Below are positions 36,964-47,822 of a stretch of DNA of 64,000 nt, in pieces. The translations under genes were made by a program, and so were the position numbers. The notes under the pieces are model-generated. The model saw only the letters and a program-made list of their open reading frames with translations, searched no databases and was not told the DNA's origin. This stretch comes from Azadirachta indica. Lineage: Eukaryota > Streptophyta > Magnoliopsida > Sapindales > Meliaceae. How positions within the stretch are numbered: position 1 is the stretch's first letter; every line of letters begins with the position of its first letter. The DNA lies in NCBI GenBank assembly GCA_022749755.1, contig CM040445.1:14653182-14717181 (forward strand), read 5' to 3'.

Positions 36964-38960
36964 TGTATGCTCTTAGATTCTTGCAAAGTAGTTAGCCCAG
37001 ATGGTGCCGATAGTATGTGCTTGAAATTGGATGGAAATACCAATTTGTTACGTCAAGCTGTAAACTTTTCAGGTTCAATAGCCTTTGTAAAAAGTGCTTT
37101 TTATTCAATAGCTTTTTGTCCAAATGGTACCCCGTAGAGAAAAGTGCTTTTATCATTTTGATGATAAAAGTGCTTAGACTACTTGGTTCATGTATATTTC
37201 AAAGATTTTCCTTCCTTCGACCACCACTCTATAAAACCAAAAACATTGCATTGGAAACTACAACTGGTTTTACGTAGACCATGAAATGTTATTCCAAAAG
37301 TTATTAGTGTAGAATTGTTACGGTAAATAGCAATTTTTATTATTCTGACTGGTCCTTCAAGGGTAAATACTGGTTCATGGTTGCATTAACTAAACATTAT
37401 CTAGTTATATGAAAAAAAAAAAAAAAAAGGTTCAACTTTAGAAGGGGTTTGAGGAATTCTTTTCTTTTTCCTTTTAACGGCCATGGTTTACAGAAAAAGG
37501 TTATTCAATCTGTCTTAGTTCCTATGGAACTTGTATACAGTTTGGCTGTTAATATTATTTTCTTTGTGGAATATATGCGCTTTCGTATTGATCTTTGCCA
37601 TAACATTTGAGTTGTAAATCTTATTATTCTAAGTTAGCGAGTTAAATTTTAGGTTCAAGGAAAGTCTCTTCACTAAATGTTTATAATGAAGTAGTGGTGT
37701 AGTTGAAAATTTTGATCTTGAAATCAGCTTCCTAACCGTTTTACCATCATCATATACTAGAAAGTTATATTAATTTGCTCGTCTTGTTTCTTTTTTTTTT
37801 TTTTTAAAATACAGACCAAACTTAACACTAAATATTTTTCTTTATTTTATTTGCATCAGTATGATGTTGACGCTCATAATATCCTGGAAAATGATTTCGG
37901 AAGACCAGGAAAAAAAAGGATTATAAAATTGAAAGTAAGACTTTTCAAATGGGTGGCTTTCTCTTGATAGAGAAATACATATAATTATTATTAGTAACCT
38001 GCAGAGTAAATTGGCATGCAAGATCTTTTTTTCTTTTTTGTAATGTAAAAAGTTTTGTGGAAAGACGTAAATAAAATAATCTAAGAGAGTAGTACTTATA
38101 TATAGACCCTGAAAACTATTTCAACCTTTGAGTTTTATATATGCAGCCCTCCCTTTTGTCTGAAAAATTCAAGAAGTTTCCAACCAATATTTAGGAAGTA
38201 GATTTAAACAATCATCTTGCAGGTAGATTTTTAGAGTATTGTTTAGCTGATAATGAAAGTTAATGTGTCTCAGCAATATTAAAATGAGTGCTTCCACCAA
38301 ATTATTGTGTTGTATTTTTCTACTGTTTTGTGATCTGAGCACAAATTTTATTGTATCTATTGTCTCAAGTTTTGATGTACTTTTCAAGTGTTAATGTTAA
38401 TAAATTGTTGGATTTGTTCTTAAGTGTGTGTTTGACTTTTTATTTTCCAGGTTTGATGTTTGGTATACAATTGATAAAGAAGTGTGTGAGGTTGTTAGAG
38501 TAAATCCTCAGTAATACACACTAACAAGATTGTTGGAAGATGTCAAACATGCATGTAGACTTAAAGAGTCGTGTGAATAGAAATGCGCAGCATTCAATGT
38601 GTAGTTTCCATGGTCAAACGAAGGGCAGCATTTGACATCAGATGGAGAACTTTCTGATGCATTTAAGCAGCTTCAAGAGAAGGGCTATACATATCTACTA
38701 TGCTGAACCAACATGGACATTTTCCAACATGTGAAAAAGTTGGCACCACCCTTCTTAACAACACAATATATAGTTTCTTTACATTGGATTATGAAGATGG
38801 AAATGCAGGACTAGGCAAGCACGTGCCTTTGCTAGGTTGTAAAACCAAGCTTTGAAGAGGCTGGAGGTGAAATTTCAGAAATGCAATAACTAGAAAGCAT
38901 CAGCTCTGACACCACAAGATAATGCCAATTTGTATGGTCACAAGTAGTTTATATGTAGGG
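36964..38960 (+). pseudogene. Remnant of an unrecognised multi-exon gene
   Basis: Exon-like pieces with good splice signals. 36964-37072 is open between an AG acceptor and a GT donor (reads LLDSCKVVSPDGADSMCLKL). 37860-37934 is a 25-codon piece (YDVDAHNILENDFGRPGKKR) between CAG and GTAAGA. From about 38451 a last piece reads FDVWYTIDKEVCEVVR, then meets a TAA, and continues in the same frame as TRLLEDVKHACRLK and LSDAFKQLQEKGYTY between further stops. The phases of pieces 1 and 2 do not join directly. Protein-like character plus in-frame stops suggests a pseudogene. I could not assign the family. Confidence 0.45.
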
Positions 38961-39414
38961 ATGCTAGCAAGGAAAATATGACCCATAGAAACAAACGGTT
39001 AAATTTTTCATTTTTACTTATGAAACATGAATGTGTCAAACTGACTTCTTGTAGTTAGTTTTTTTAAATCGCACAGGGTACAATAGTTATTTTATTTACT
39101 TTATAAAGTTGAATAACTAACAATTAATAGAGCAGTTTGTTACATCACTCTCCTTACTAAAAATTAATAATTGAGGGTCTTTTAGTAAAATGAATAATTA
39201 AGAGCATTTTAGTACATTCATTACCTGGAATTAGTTGACTAACATTAAAGGAGAGATACGTGATACAACCAAAATTTTTTCTCTCCAAGTGATATAAGTC
39301 AAAACCTGAGGGGAGATTTAAAATTTTAAATTTGACAGTCTTATATTCCCGAAATAACAGTAGAAAACCAGACGTTAAGACAAGCAATATCCAGATAAGA
39401 GTAAGGTCTGATTC

Positions 39415-42369
39415 ATGTCTGTTCACTTCAGCTCCATATGTCTTCTGAGTGCACCATGCCCATTGCTTCATCACAACTCCCTCAATCAATTTCCTGTAAT
39501 TCGTAGTAACAAACCTCGATTACACAATACATATTCTCTCCGCTTAATCTTCAACTTAAAATCATCGTTTTCTTCCTCTATCATAACCCACCAAAGACAA
39601 TCTCTTTCTCTAACTTACGAATTATTTCTCAAAGAAATAACCAGTTTCTGTGAATCCAATAACCTCAACGAAGCTTTCTATCTATTGCGAGAAAACTCAC
39701 GCAATGCTTACGTTAAAGAAGGTATGGGTATATTACTGCAAGCCTGTAGCCGTCAAAAGGACATCGAAATTGGTAAAAAGGTCCACGACATGGTTTCTTC
39801 ATCGATCCACTTTAGCAATGACTTTGTTCTTAATACTCGTCTTATTACTATGTACTCAATGTGTGGGTCTCCTTGGGATTCTCGTAGAGTTTTTGATAAC
39901 TTAAAGACAAAGAATTTGTTCCAATGGAATGCACTTGTTAGTGGATACACTAGAAATGAGCTTTATATTGATGCACTAAACATTTTTGTTGAACTGGTTT
40001 CTGATAAGGATATTAAACCCGATAATTTTACTTTGCCGTGTGCGATTAAGGCTTGTGGAGGGATTGCCGATGTGGGTTCGGGATGTGCTATTCATGGGAT
40101 GGCAGTGAAAAGTGGTTTGATTGGAGATGTTTTTGTGGGTAATGCTTTGATTGCATTGTATGGAAAATGTGGGTTTGTTGAGGATATGGTGAAAGTGTTT
40201 GAGGTTATGCCTGAAAGGAACGTGGTTTCTTGGAATTCCATTATTTGTGGGTATTCTGAGAATGGATTCTCTCTAGAGAGTTTTTATTTGTTAATGGAAA
40301 TGATGGGCAGTGAAGAATGTTTGATGCCAGATGTTGCAACACTAGTTACTGTACTACCAGTGTGTGCCGGGGAAGGAGATATAGAAATGGGAAGGTCGGT
40401 TCATGGTTTGGCAGTAAAATTGGGTCTGAATCAAGAATTAATGGTAAACAACACTCTGGTTGATATGTATGCAAAATGCGGGTGCTTACCTGAAGCCCAA
40501 ATCTTGTTTTGTAAGAACAATAATAAAAATGTTGTTTCTTGGAATACAATTATTGGGGCTTTTTCTATGGCGGGAGAGGTAAGCCAAACATTTGATCTTC
40601 TACGTAAAATGCAGGTGGAAAGGGAAGGAATGAAGGCAAATGAGGTCACAGTTTTGAATTTATTGACAAGTTGTTTGGAGAAGTCAGAGTTGCAGAGCTT
40701 GAAGGAACTTCATGGTTATACATTACGACATGGATTTCAAAATGATGAACTGGTAGCCAATGCCTTTGTTGCAGCCTACACAAAGTGCGGGTCAGCAACT
40801 TCTGCTGAGAATGTATTTCATGGAATGGAATCTAAGACTGTCAGCTCTTGGAATGCACTTATTGGTGGCCACGCTCAGAATGGTGATTCTTCGAAAGCTA
40901 TAGATTATTATCTTCAAATGACATTTTCAGCCTTGGAACCTGATTGCTTTACAATTGGTAGCCTTCTATTAGCTTGCACAAATCTGAAATCTCTCCACTT
41001 TGGCAAAGAGATTCATGCATTTTTACTACGACATGGATTAGAGAGAGATTCATTTATGGGAATCTCACTACTATCACTTTACATGCATTGTGAGAAAGCA
41101 TCTTCTGCTAGAGTACTGTTTGATGCAATGGAAGATAAAAGTTTAGTATCGTGGAACACGATGCTAGCTGGTTACTCACAGAACAAACTTCCAGATGAAA
41201 CCCTAACTCTTATCCGTAGGATGATTTCTGAAGGAGTTCAACCTTGTGAGATCACCATAACAAGTGTTTTTGGGGCTTGTTCACAGCTCTCAGCTTTGCG
41301 GCTCGGAAAAGAAACACATTGTTATGCTTTAAAAGCTAGTCTCATTCATGATGTATTTGTTGCTTGTTCAATCATAGATATGTATGCAAAATCTGGCTGT
41401 ATAGAGCAATCTCGAAAGATCTTTGACAGGTTAAAGGATAAAGATGCAGCATCATGGAATGCTATAATTCTGGGATATGGAATAAATGGCTATGGGAAAG
41501 AGGCAATAGGGCTATTTGAAAATATGCAGGCTCTAGGCTGGAAGCCAGATGGCTTCACCTTTGTTGGTATTTTGATGGCCTGTAACCATGCCGGGCTGGT
41601 TGAAGATGGTTTGAAATATTTCAGTCAGATGCAGAACTCCCATGGAGTAAAGCCAAAATTAGAGCATTATGCATGTGTCATGGACATGCTTGGCCGTGCA
41701 GGACAGTTGCATGATGCTTTTAAACTCATAGATGAGATGCCTGAGGAGCCAGATGCTAGAGTCTGGAGCTCATTGTTGAGTTCTTGCAGAAACTATGGTG
41801 CTTTTGATATGGGAGAAAAAATTTCTAAAAAATTATTGGAATTGGAGCCAGACAAAGCAGAAAATTATGTGTTAGTCTCAAATTTATATGCTGGATCAGA
41901 AAAGTGGGATGATGTGAGGAAGGTGCGGCTAAGGATGAAGGAGAGTGGCCTTCAAAAGGATGCTGGTCGCAGTTGGATTGAACTTGGAGGGAATGTTTAC
42001 AGCTTTGTTGCTGGTGATAATTTGCTCCTGGAGTCGGAGGAAATCTGGGAAATGTGGGGAAGATTAGAGAAAAAAATAAGTAAAATTGGGTACAAGCCTT
42101 ACACAGAAGCTGTACTTCATGAACTAGAGGAAGAGGAGAAGATAAACATATTGAGGGGCCATAGTGAGAAGCTTGCAATCTGTTTTGGATTGTTAAAGAC
42201 AACCAGAGGTGTAACGCTGAGAGTTTGCAAGAACCTGCGCATTTGTGTAGATTGTCATAATGCAGCTAAGCTAATTTCAAAAGTTGTAGAAAGGGAGATT
42301 GTAGTGAGAGACAACAAGCGCTTTCATCATTTTAGAGATGGGTTTTGCTCTTGTGGAGATTACTGGTAG
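39415..42369 (+). CDS. DYW-type pentatricopeptide repeat protein, At1g18485-like
   Basis: Single-exon gene for 984 residues. PLS-class PPR proteins bind organellar transcripts one base per repeat and direct C-to-U editing; the DYW domain is the cytidine deaminase. The N-terminal 60 or so residues are Ser/Leu/Arg-rich, suiting an organelle-targeting peptide. A long array of P, L and S repeats follows (recurring SWNALIxGxxQNG and DMYAKCG motifs), then E motifs from about residue 780 and a complete DYW domain: zinc-site and catalytic HSEK (His916, Glu918), CVDC (Cys944, Cys947) with following His, and the terminal CSCGDYW. Length and order match Arabidopsis At1g18485 (about 970 residues). The start is the first ATG of the frame. 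No premature stop or repeat loss seen; the editing site is unknown. Confidence 0.95.
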   Translation: MSVHFSSICLLSAPCPLLHHNSLNQFPVIRSNKPRLHNTYSLRLIFNLKSSFSSSIITHQRQSLSLTYELFLKEITSFCESNNLNEAFYLLRENSRNAYVKEGMGILLQACSRQKDIEIGKKVHDMVSSSIHFSNDFVLNTRLITMYSMCGSPWDSRRVFDNLKTKNLFQWNALVSGYTRNELYIDALNIFVELVSDKDIKPDNFTLPCAIKACGGIADVGSGCAIHGMAVKSGLIGDVFVGNALIALYGKCGFVEDMVKVFEVMPERNVVSWNSIICGYSENGFSLESFYLLMEMMGSEECLMPDVATLVTVLPVCAGEGDIEMGRSVHGLAVKLGLNQELMVNNTLVDMYAKCGCLPEAQILFCKNNNKNVVSWNTIIGAFSMAGEVSQTFDLLRKMQVEREGMKANEVTVLNLLTSCLEKSELQSLKELHGYTLRHGFQNDELVANAFVAAYTKCGSATSAENVFHGMESKTVSSWNALIGGHAQNGDSSKAIDYYLQMTFSALEPDCFTIGSLLLACTNLKSLHFGKEIHAFLLRHGLERDSFMGISLLSLYMHCEKASSARVLFDAMEDKSLVSWNTMLAGYSQNKLPDETLTLIRRMISEGVQPCEITITSVFGACSQLSALRLGKETHCYALKASLIHDVFVACSIIDMYAKSGCIEQSRKIFDRLKDKDAASWNAIILGYGINGYGKEAIGLFENMQALGWKPDGFTFVGILMACNHAGLVEDGLKYFSQMQNSHGVKPKLEHYACVMDMLGRAGQLHDAFKLIDEMPEEPDARVWSSLLSSCRNYGAFDMGEKISKKLLELEPDKAENYVLVSNLYAGSEKWDDVRKVRLRMKESGLQKDAGRSWIELGGNVYSFVAGDNLLLESEEIWEMWGRLEKKISKIGYKPYTEAVLHELEEEEKINILRGHSEKLAICFGLLKTTRGVTLRVCKNLRICVDCHNAAKLISKVVEREIVVRDNKRFHHFRDGFCSCGDYW

Positions 42370-43651
42370 ATGAAGCAGCAACAAGAAGTAATTCTCATTT
42401 TTGTTATAGAGAAATTTCTTGGAGCATATGGATTACAAACAGATTTAGGGGCTGCAATTGCAAATGATGTTGACAAATGATGATACTAAACGAACACTGA
42501 AGCCAAGATGATACATTAGAAAAATTAGTGGCAGATGATTAATCAGACACAACAATGACACTGGAAATAACTACGAATTCCCTGAATAAAGCCAATATTT
42601 GTATTCCACCGTGTTGGTTTTTTTAATGTTAAAAGTAATGGAAAGGGTGTGTTTGATAAATAATTTCGAAGTAATAGCATATTTGTTATTTTGACCATAT
42701 TGTGAGGGTTTAAATCATTCTCCTATTATCTTATAATGTCTATAATGTCATTTAAAGTTCACAAAAATCTCTAATTTATTTACTTATTTTAATCTATAAT
42801 TCTTCGTTTATTTTAACTCACCTGTTCAGCAAGTAAAGCCAAATATATTTTAAAAGTTATATTAATTAATAGTTTTAATTCGAAAGAATGTTATATTAAT
42901 AAAATAATAATGTATCAGATTAGACAAGTTTATTACTTTATCAGTATACTTAATTAATAAATTTTAGTCATACGTATATTTATTATAATAATAATTATTA
43001 TTATATTAAAAAAAACCTGAAAACACATAAAAATATTTTATTAGATGGTTGTATTTTAAAACAATCCTATCTAAAAATATTTGTATCTTAAAACAAATGG
43101 ATTTTATAATTTATAATTTGGTTTAAGCGCCCCGTTAAATAATAACATGAACCCTTATAATTTTATTTATGGTTTCCTTATAAATACATCTCTATGTTAA
43201 ATATAACTTAGAGATTATTGTTTTAATTTTTATTAAATATAAAATAATTTAATCAATTAAAATTTTAATCAAATAACATTGAGACCCCATGATAAATTCA
43301 TATCGGCATCAATCATCGACCCAACCATAATCTCATAATTGTAAAAGGATATAATATAATAATAGTTCTGTAAATAAAAAGTATACAATAAAATAAAATT
43401 AAAATTAATAAATAATAATAATAATAAACAGTTGATCTCAAACCAAACTTGAATATGCTTTCTCTTCTTCTCGAACAGAAACTGGCTTGTAATCTCAACT
43501 CAACTGAATAGCAGTCAGACCAAATAGCTTTCGTCTGAATCCGAATACGGAGCCTACTTGAACAGGCCCCACAAAAAGACCCGTAGCTCTGAGCGAAACA
43601 CAGTACTGAAAAGGTTTTTGCTGTGGCTGCTACATTCGAAACCAACCAAAA
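42370..43651. other. Intergenic region between the PPR gene and the 154-residue protein gene
   Basis: The first 250 bases are the likely PPR 3' UTR. 42640-43440 is AT-rich with ATA and TAA repeats. 43480-43651 is richer in C and is the likely promoter/5' UTR of the next gene. A minus-strand frame over 43313-43819 exists but has no family resemblance and overlaps the first exon of the plus-strand gene. Confidence 0.5.
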
Positions 43652-46227
43652 ATGGAGATTAAGCAACCGTCGTCGCCACCTTCTACCTCCGATTCTCAAA
43701 ACTCGGCCACTCAGCCAATTCAACCGAAGTGTGAGGTCGATGATGCACCAGCCAACAACGGACTCTTCGATGTGTTCGAGCAAAAGTCTGAGACAAAGCC
43801 TGATTTCTTCCCCCAACATTTTCAGTGAGTTCTTTTGTCCCCTTATTTAATTTTAAGAAGTTATATCTGATTTTAGAATTTTCTTTTGTTAAGTAACATT
43901 AACTCCTAAAAGCCTATGTTTTTTATATGAGATTCTAATCTTTGATTCTGCTGCTGTTTTGAACATTGTCATTTCTTTATTTCATTTTCATTGCAATTGA
44001 TTTTCTATAATGTCTCTGTTATACTTTCCCAAAAATAATTGGCAGCACTTAATTAGAAAAAATTGGAGTTTGTGATTAATGTTGAATTGCATACAGTAAA
44101 TTTTTAAGATTCAGAACTTTGTATCTGCTCTAAATAATTTTACAATCTTAGACTGGTCAGGAACAAAAGTTTCTTCCATGGATATTTTTACAACCATTAT
44201 GAAATTTTATCGTTCATCCTATGTGCTAGCTGCTCTTGCTGAGCCCTTAAGGCCTTGATGCTTGCTTTGTCTGCAGATGTATCATGCAATTTAAACATAG
44301 TCTCTCTTATTTGTATTGATAATATTGTTATTACTGAATACCAATTTTGGGCTCGTATAGAAATGTGTATAGTTCAGGTTTAGTTTTTATTTCTCTAGAA
44401 AAACTAAAGGCATTTATCCATTTAGCTAGTTTGCATCCTTTGGGATGATACAAGAGGTTTAAGTTCCCAATCCCTCGTATTAGTGTTGGTAGGAATATGG
44501 TTTACATTTATATACTGTTTAAAATATATTTATATTTTTAGATCCTTTGGGAATTACAGTGACTTAATGAATGTTTGTAGAATTAATTGGTTTTCTGCTA
44601 TATTGGTTTTCAAAATTATGCATGCCTGAATTCGTCATAATCTCTTTCACCTTTGCACATGTGTGTGTATGATAGCACACAACATAAGATCTGTACATAT
44701 GTGTGTGATAGACATTAATACATGAACATGCACTGATGTTACCAACTTCAAATAAGTTAACCCTGTTATCTTACATCCGAAATTATTTTAACAATCTGCA
44801 GACATAAAATGATTTAACGCTATCTCTATGAATCTCCTAAAAAGAGGAACAATTACATCTAACCATATCTGATTTGGGAAGTTTTTATTTTTGATATGTA
44901 AAGACAAAGAAGTTCATTACTTTCTTGTCCTATTTTAAGCCTCCAGTTCAAATCTATGATGATTAAGCTCCTCTATAATGTTCCATTCCATATAGTTTGA
45001 CCATTCTAGTTTGTTTTCAAGAACTCTTATTTCAGTTCTTATAGTTAAGTAACATTTATTATAGCGGTCAAATGTCTAAGTTATTTGTTGCATATGGAAT
45101 TGTACACTAACCTTCAAAAGGATAAATGATGGACATAACAGTCTTCAGACAATAATTTCCTTTGGTCAATTGTAATACTGCCCCACAAAGTTCAAAGGTG
45201 TCAGGAAGAATACAGTGACACACTAAAGAAAATATGTCATAAGAGAAGTTGTAGCCATTTTGATCTAAACAAAAGAAAAGTTGCCCTGTTCAGTAGGTTC
45301 TTCAGAAAGATAGTATGCTTGAAACCATGGAACATATTAAATTGTAGTTCTGCGACATTCTTACTAATGATTCACAAGTCTTTAAATAAAAAAAATTAAA
45401 AAGAACAAAGAAAAATGTTACAGATAATGGATAAATTTGATACGACCAATAATTATATCAATTTCTGTTAGTGATGCTTCATTTCATTGCTTTTGTCTTG
45501 ATATCTGGTACTGTATTGCATTACCATTTACATTGTGAAGTTTTAGATTGAATCAAATCTGTTCTGAAGAAAAGCTAAATCACTTTTTGTCATTCTGGAA
45601 TATGTACCTTGTCTATCTCTTTTAGAAGTTAAACTTTTGATTCACATTATAATGTCTTGAATTATTAACATGTTTTAACCATGGTTGAATTTTTCTTGTT
45701 TAAAGATCTCTCTCAGTTGATATGATATATTTTGCTTTGATCAGGGTTCTTAAAAGTGAAGACTATATTGAGAAGTACCAAAAATACGAAGCCCACTACA
45801 CACATCGGTTGATGGGAAAATACTTCTCGAAGAATAATATTTATGGGGGTAAACAATTACTGATCTTCCATCTTGTGCTCTATACTTTAATACACCTACT
45901 TTAAAATTGTCCATTTGATAGATTATTTAAAGTTTTGTGTTGATTTCTTGTTCTTCCAGGAAACGTATTTGATGAGAAAATAACAATAGATGGTGAGACC
46001 ATAATGTCAAGCAGGTAGGACGTAATGTCCATTCCCAACCTGTAGTATCTTGTGTTTATCATGAACTAAGCTGTATTTCCCTAACTTTGTCCAGGTGGCC
46101 TTGCACTCGATCATTTGCAGACCCAGTGCAGTGTTTTGAAGACCAGAATATCAGTGGTCCAACTTCACCGGCTGAGACCCCCAATAATATCTCAAATGGA
46201 AAGCACACACCGAAGAAGAATAGTTGA
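43652..46227 (+). CDS. Conserved-looking 154-residue plant protein of unknown function, 4 exons
   Basis: Exons 43652-43824, 45745-45848, 45960-46014 and 46095-46227, all GT-AG, sum to 465 bases and one open frame. Residues 1-45 are Ser/Pro/Gln-rich and probably disordered (MEIKQPSSPPSTSDSQNS). 58-115 is the folded-looking core: SEDYIEKYQKYEAHYTHRLM, KYFSKKN-like KYFSKNNIYGGNVFDEKI and SSRWPCTRSF. The tail is hydrophilic and ends GKHTPKKNS. No signal peptide, membrane segment or catalytic motif is seen. The even splice phases and protein-like core make this a real gene. I recall similar uncharacterised plant proteins but cannot name the family. Its first intron is 1.9 kb. It runs head-on into the bZIP gene, with 0.9 kb between the stops. 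Confidence 0.8.
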
Positions 46228-47141
46228 GACTCGATTTGCTTGCTTATTTGCTTGCTTCTCTAAAGTACTGCTGTGTTGTGCATAAACAAATGCAGATGCT
46301 CTTAAATTTAAATTTTGCTGCCCTTGATAATGCTGTACCAGGGCTAGGGTTGTTAGCATATTTGTCTTATTCAAACATAATTTAGGATGTGTTAAATGCT
46401 TAGATCTGCTTGTTCATTTTCTTTTTTCTGTTGTTTCCTCATCTCGTGGCTGTTATTTGGTTCTCACTTGGTTACACCTAATGATTTTCCAGATTGTTGA
46501 CTCCTGTAATTTAGTAACTTTACATGGATTCAAGTCATTTATACCTGTATCTTCATTCTCCTAAGAGTCCTGTCAACCTATAACACAAATTGCCAATCTT
46601 GTATGCATTGTATACCACTTGTAATTAAGTAATTGCACATGCCAAATCACAATATAGTAGTTTCAGAATTTATAATATTTATGATGACAAACCTAAATCA
46701 TTTATATTTGCATAAAGGGCATAATTTATCAACTACCAAATCTTCATTCGGGTAAACATCAACATTTGTTAAGTAATCCAAAGCATCTTATGATAGAGGG
46801 AAGACGAGAACAGGCACGTAACTACTTTTAACCTAAATAGTGAATACCTAATACAGGCAAGAACAAGAACCATCAAAATCCACTAAGATAGAACCGATCG
46901 TACGATGTTACTCCTGTCATTTTCAGCATGATCCCTCTGGGATTGCCTTCTGAGCTCTAGTACTATGAATCACAAACCACTGGCTCCACAAACCAGAACC
47001 CATGTGACGTCAAACATGGTTGATAACAGGTGTAATGGTAATTATATGACCATTACAAACAAGGCTTTCATTGCAATATGGTTTACTTTCTGAATATATG
47101 TATATATATACCTCTGTGATCAATCCTTGCTGGCGATAGAG
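46228..47141. other. Convergent intergenic region (3' ends of two genes)
   Basis: Contains the 3' UTR of the 154-residue protein gene on the left and that of the bZIP gene (47000-47141) on the right. No other gene is visible. Confidence 0.5.
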
Positions 47142-47822
47142 CTACTGATGGATCGATAGACTTGAAGCTTCAGCTCTCAGGTGATTCGTATTCCCATTTA
47201 CTTCCTCCAAACCTCTGAGAGGGGTTAACAGATCAGAGAGAACCATTTGGAGGGAAGAAACTTTCTCCTTGAGCTGGGCGTTCTCTTGGAGAATCTGGTG
47301 GTTGCTCTCTAACAACCTGATCAGTTTTTGTGATAGCTGATGATTCACAGTTTGAACCTGGTTGACCTGCAACTGAAGCTCTTCAATGAGCTTCTTCTTG
47401 CGCATCCGTGATCTTCTTGCAGATTCCCTGTTGGATATCACTCTCTTGAGCCTCTTCTCATTGACAATGCTAGCCCTGGTCTCCCTTCCTTCATCTAAAG
47501 TACCAGACACAGTGCCGGGAGCTGACGTGTTTGGTGAGAATACATGCACTGGAACATGAAACTGAGATTTGGATAACAACATGCTGGAGAAAGTCGAACC
47601 CCATTCTTGATTTTGTGACGAGTTTGCATGGTTTAAACAATTGTCTCCTAATTCCATGGCCTGCATATTTGAAAGATTAGCTTTGTAAGTAGGGCACAGT
47701 GGAAGAAGAGTTTGAACTGGGTTTCCCTGATGTTGTTCCTTGAATTCAAGTGGATCCATGGCTTGACTATTCAGTTGATGATCACTTGAAGAGATGGAGA
47801 ACAAGAAAGAAAGAGATAGCAT
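47142..47822 (-). CDS. bZIP transcription factor (group S / bZIP43-like)
   Basis: DNA-binding regulator, single exon, 226 residues from the first ATG. The basic region is at about 123-144 with N131-x7-R139 (NRESARRSR); the first leucine of the zipper follows ten residues later, and heptads run L149, V156, L163, L170, I177, L184, L191, L198. Such long zippers, no introns and small size are typical of plant group S bZIPs, which bind ACGT elements as homo- or heterodimers. Start choice is open: the ATG at 47822 has a weak context (T at -3, C at +4) and adds 21 hydrophobic residues, whereas the in-frame ATG at 47759 is in a strong context (GCCATGG) and begins MDPLEFKEQ, giving 205 residues. The second may be the main start. 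Confidence 0.9.
   Translation of the reverse strand: MLSLSFLFSISSSDHQLNSQAMDPLEFKEQHQGNPVQTLLPLCPTYKANLSNMQAMELGDNCLNHANSSQNQEWGSTFSSMLLSKSQFHVPVHVFSPNTSAPGTVSGTLDEGRETRASIVNEKRLKRVISNRESARRSRMRKKKLIEELQLQVNQVQTVNHQLSQKLIRLLESNHQILQENAQLKEKVSSLQMVLSDLLTPLRGLEEVNGNTNHLRAEASSLSIHQ

Noticed and set aside
41825..42202. 125-codon minus-strand frame
   Set aside because: Antisense shadow of the DYW domain region of the PPR gene; composition follows the complementary codons.
43313..43819. 168-codon minus-strand frame, the longest unassigned one near the 154-residue protein gene
   Set aside because: Rich in Leu, Arg and Tyr without domain character; it overlaps the first exon of a well-supported plus-strand gene and extends into AT-rich repeats.
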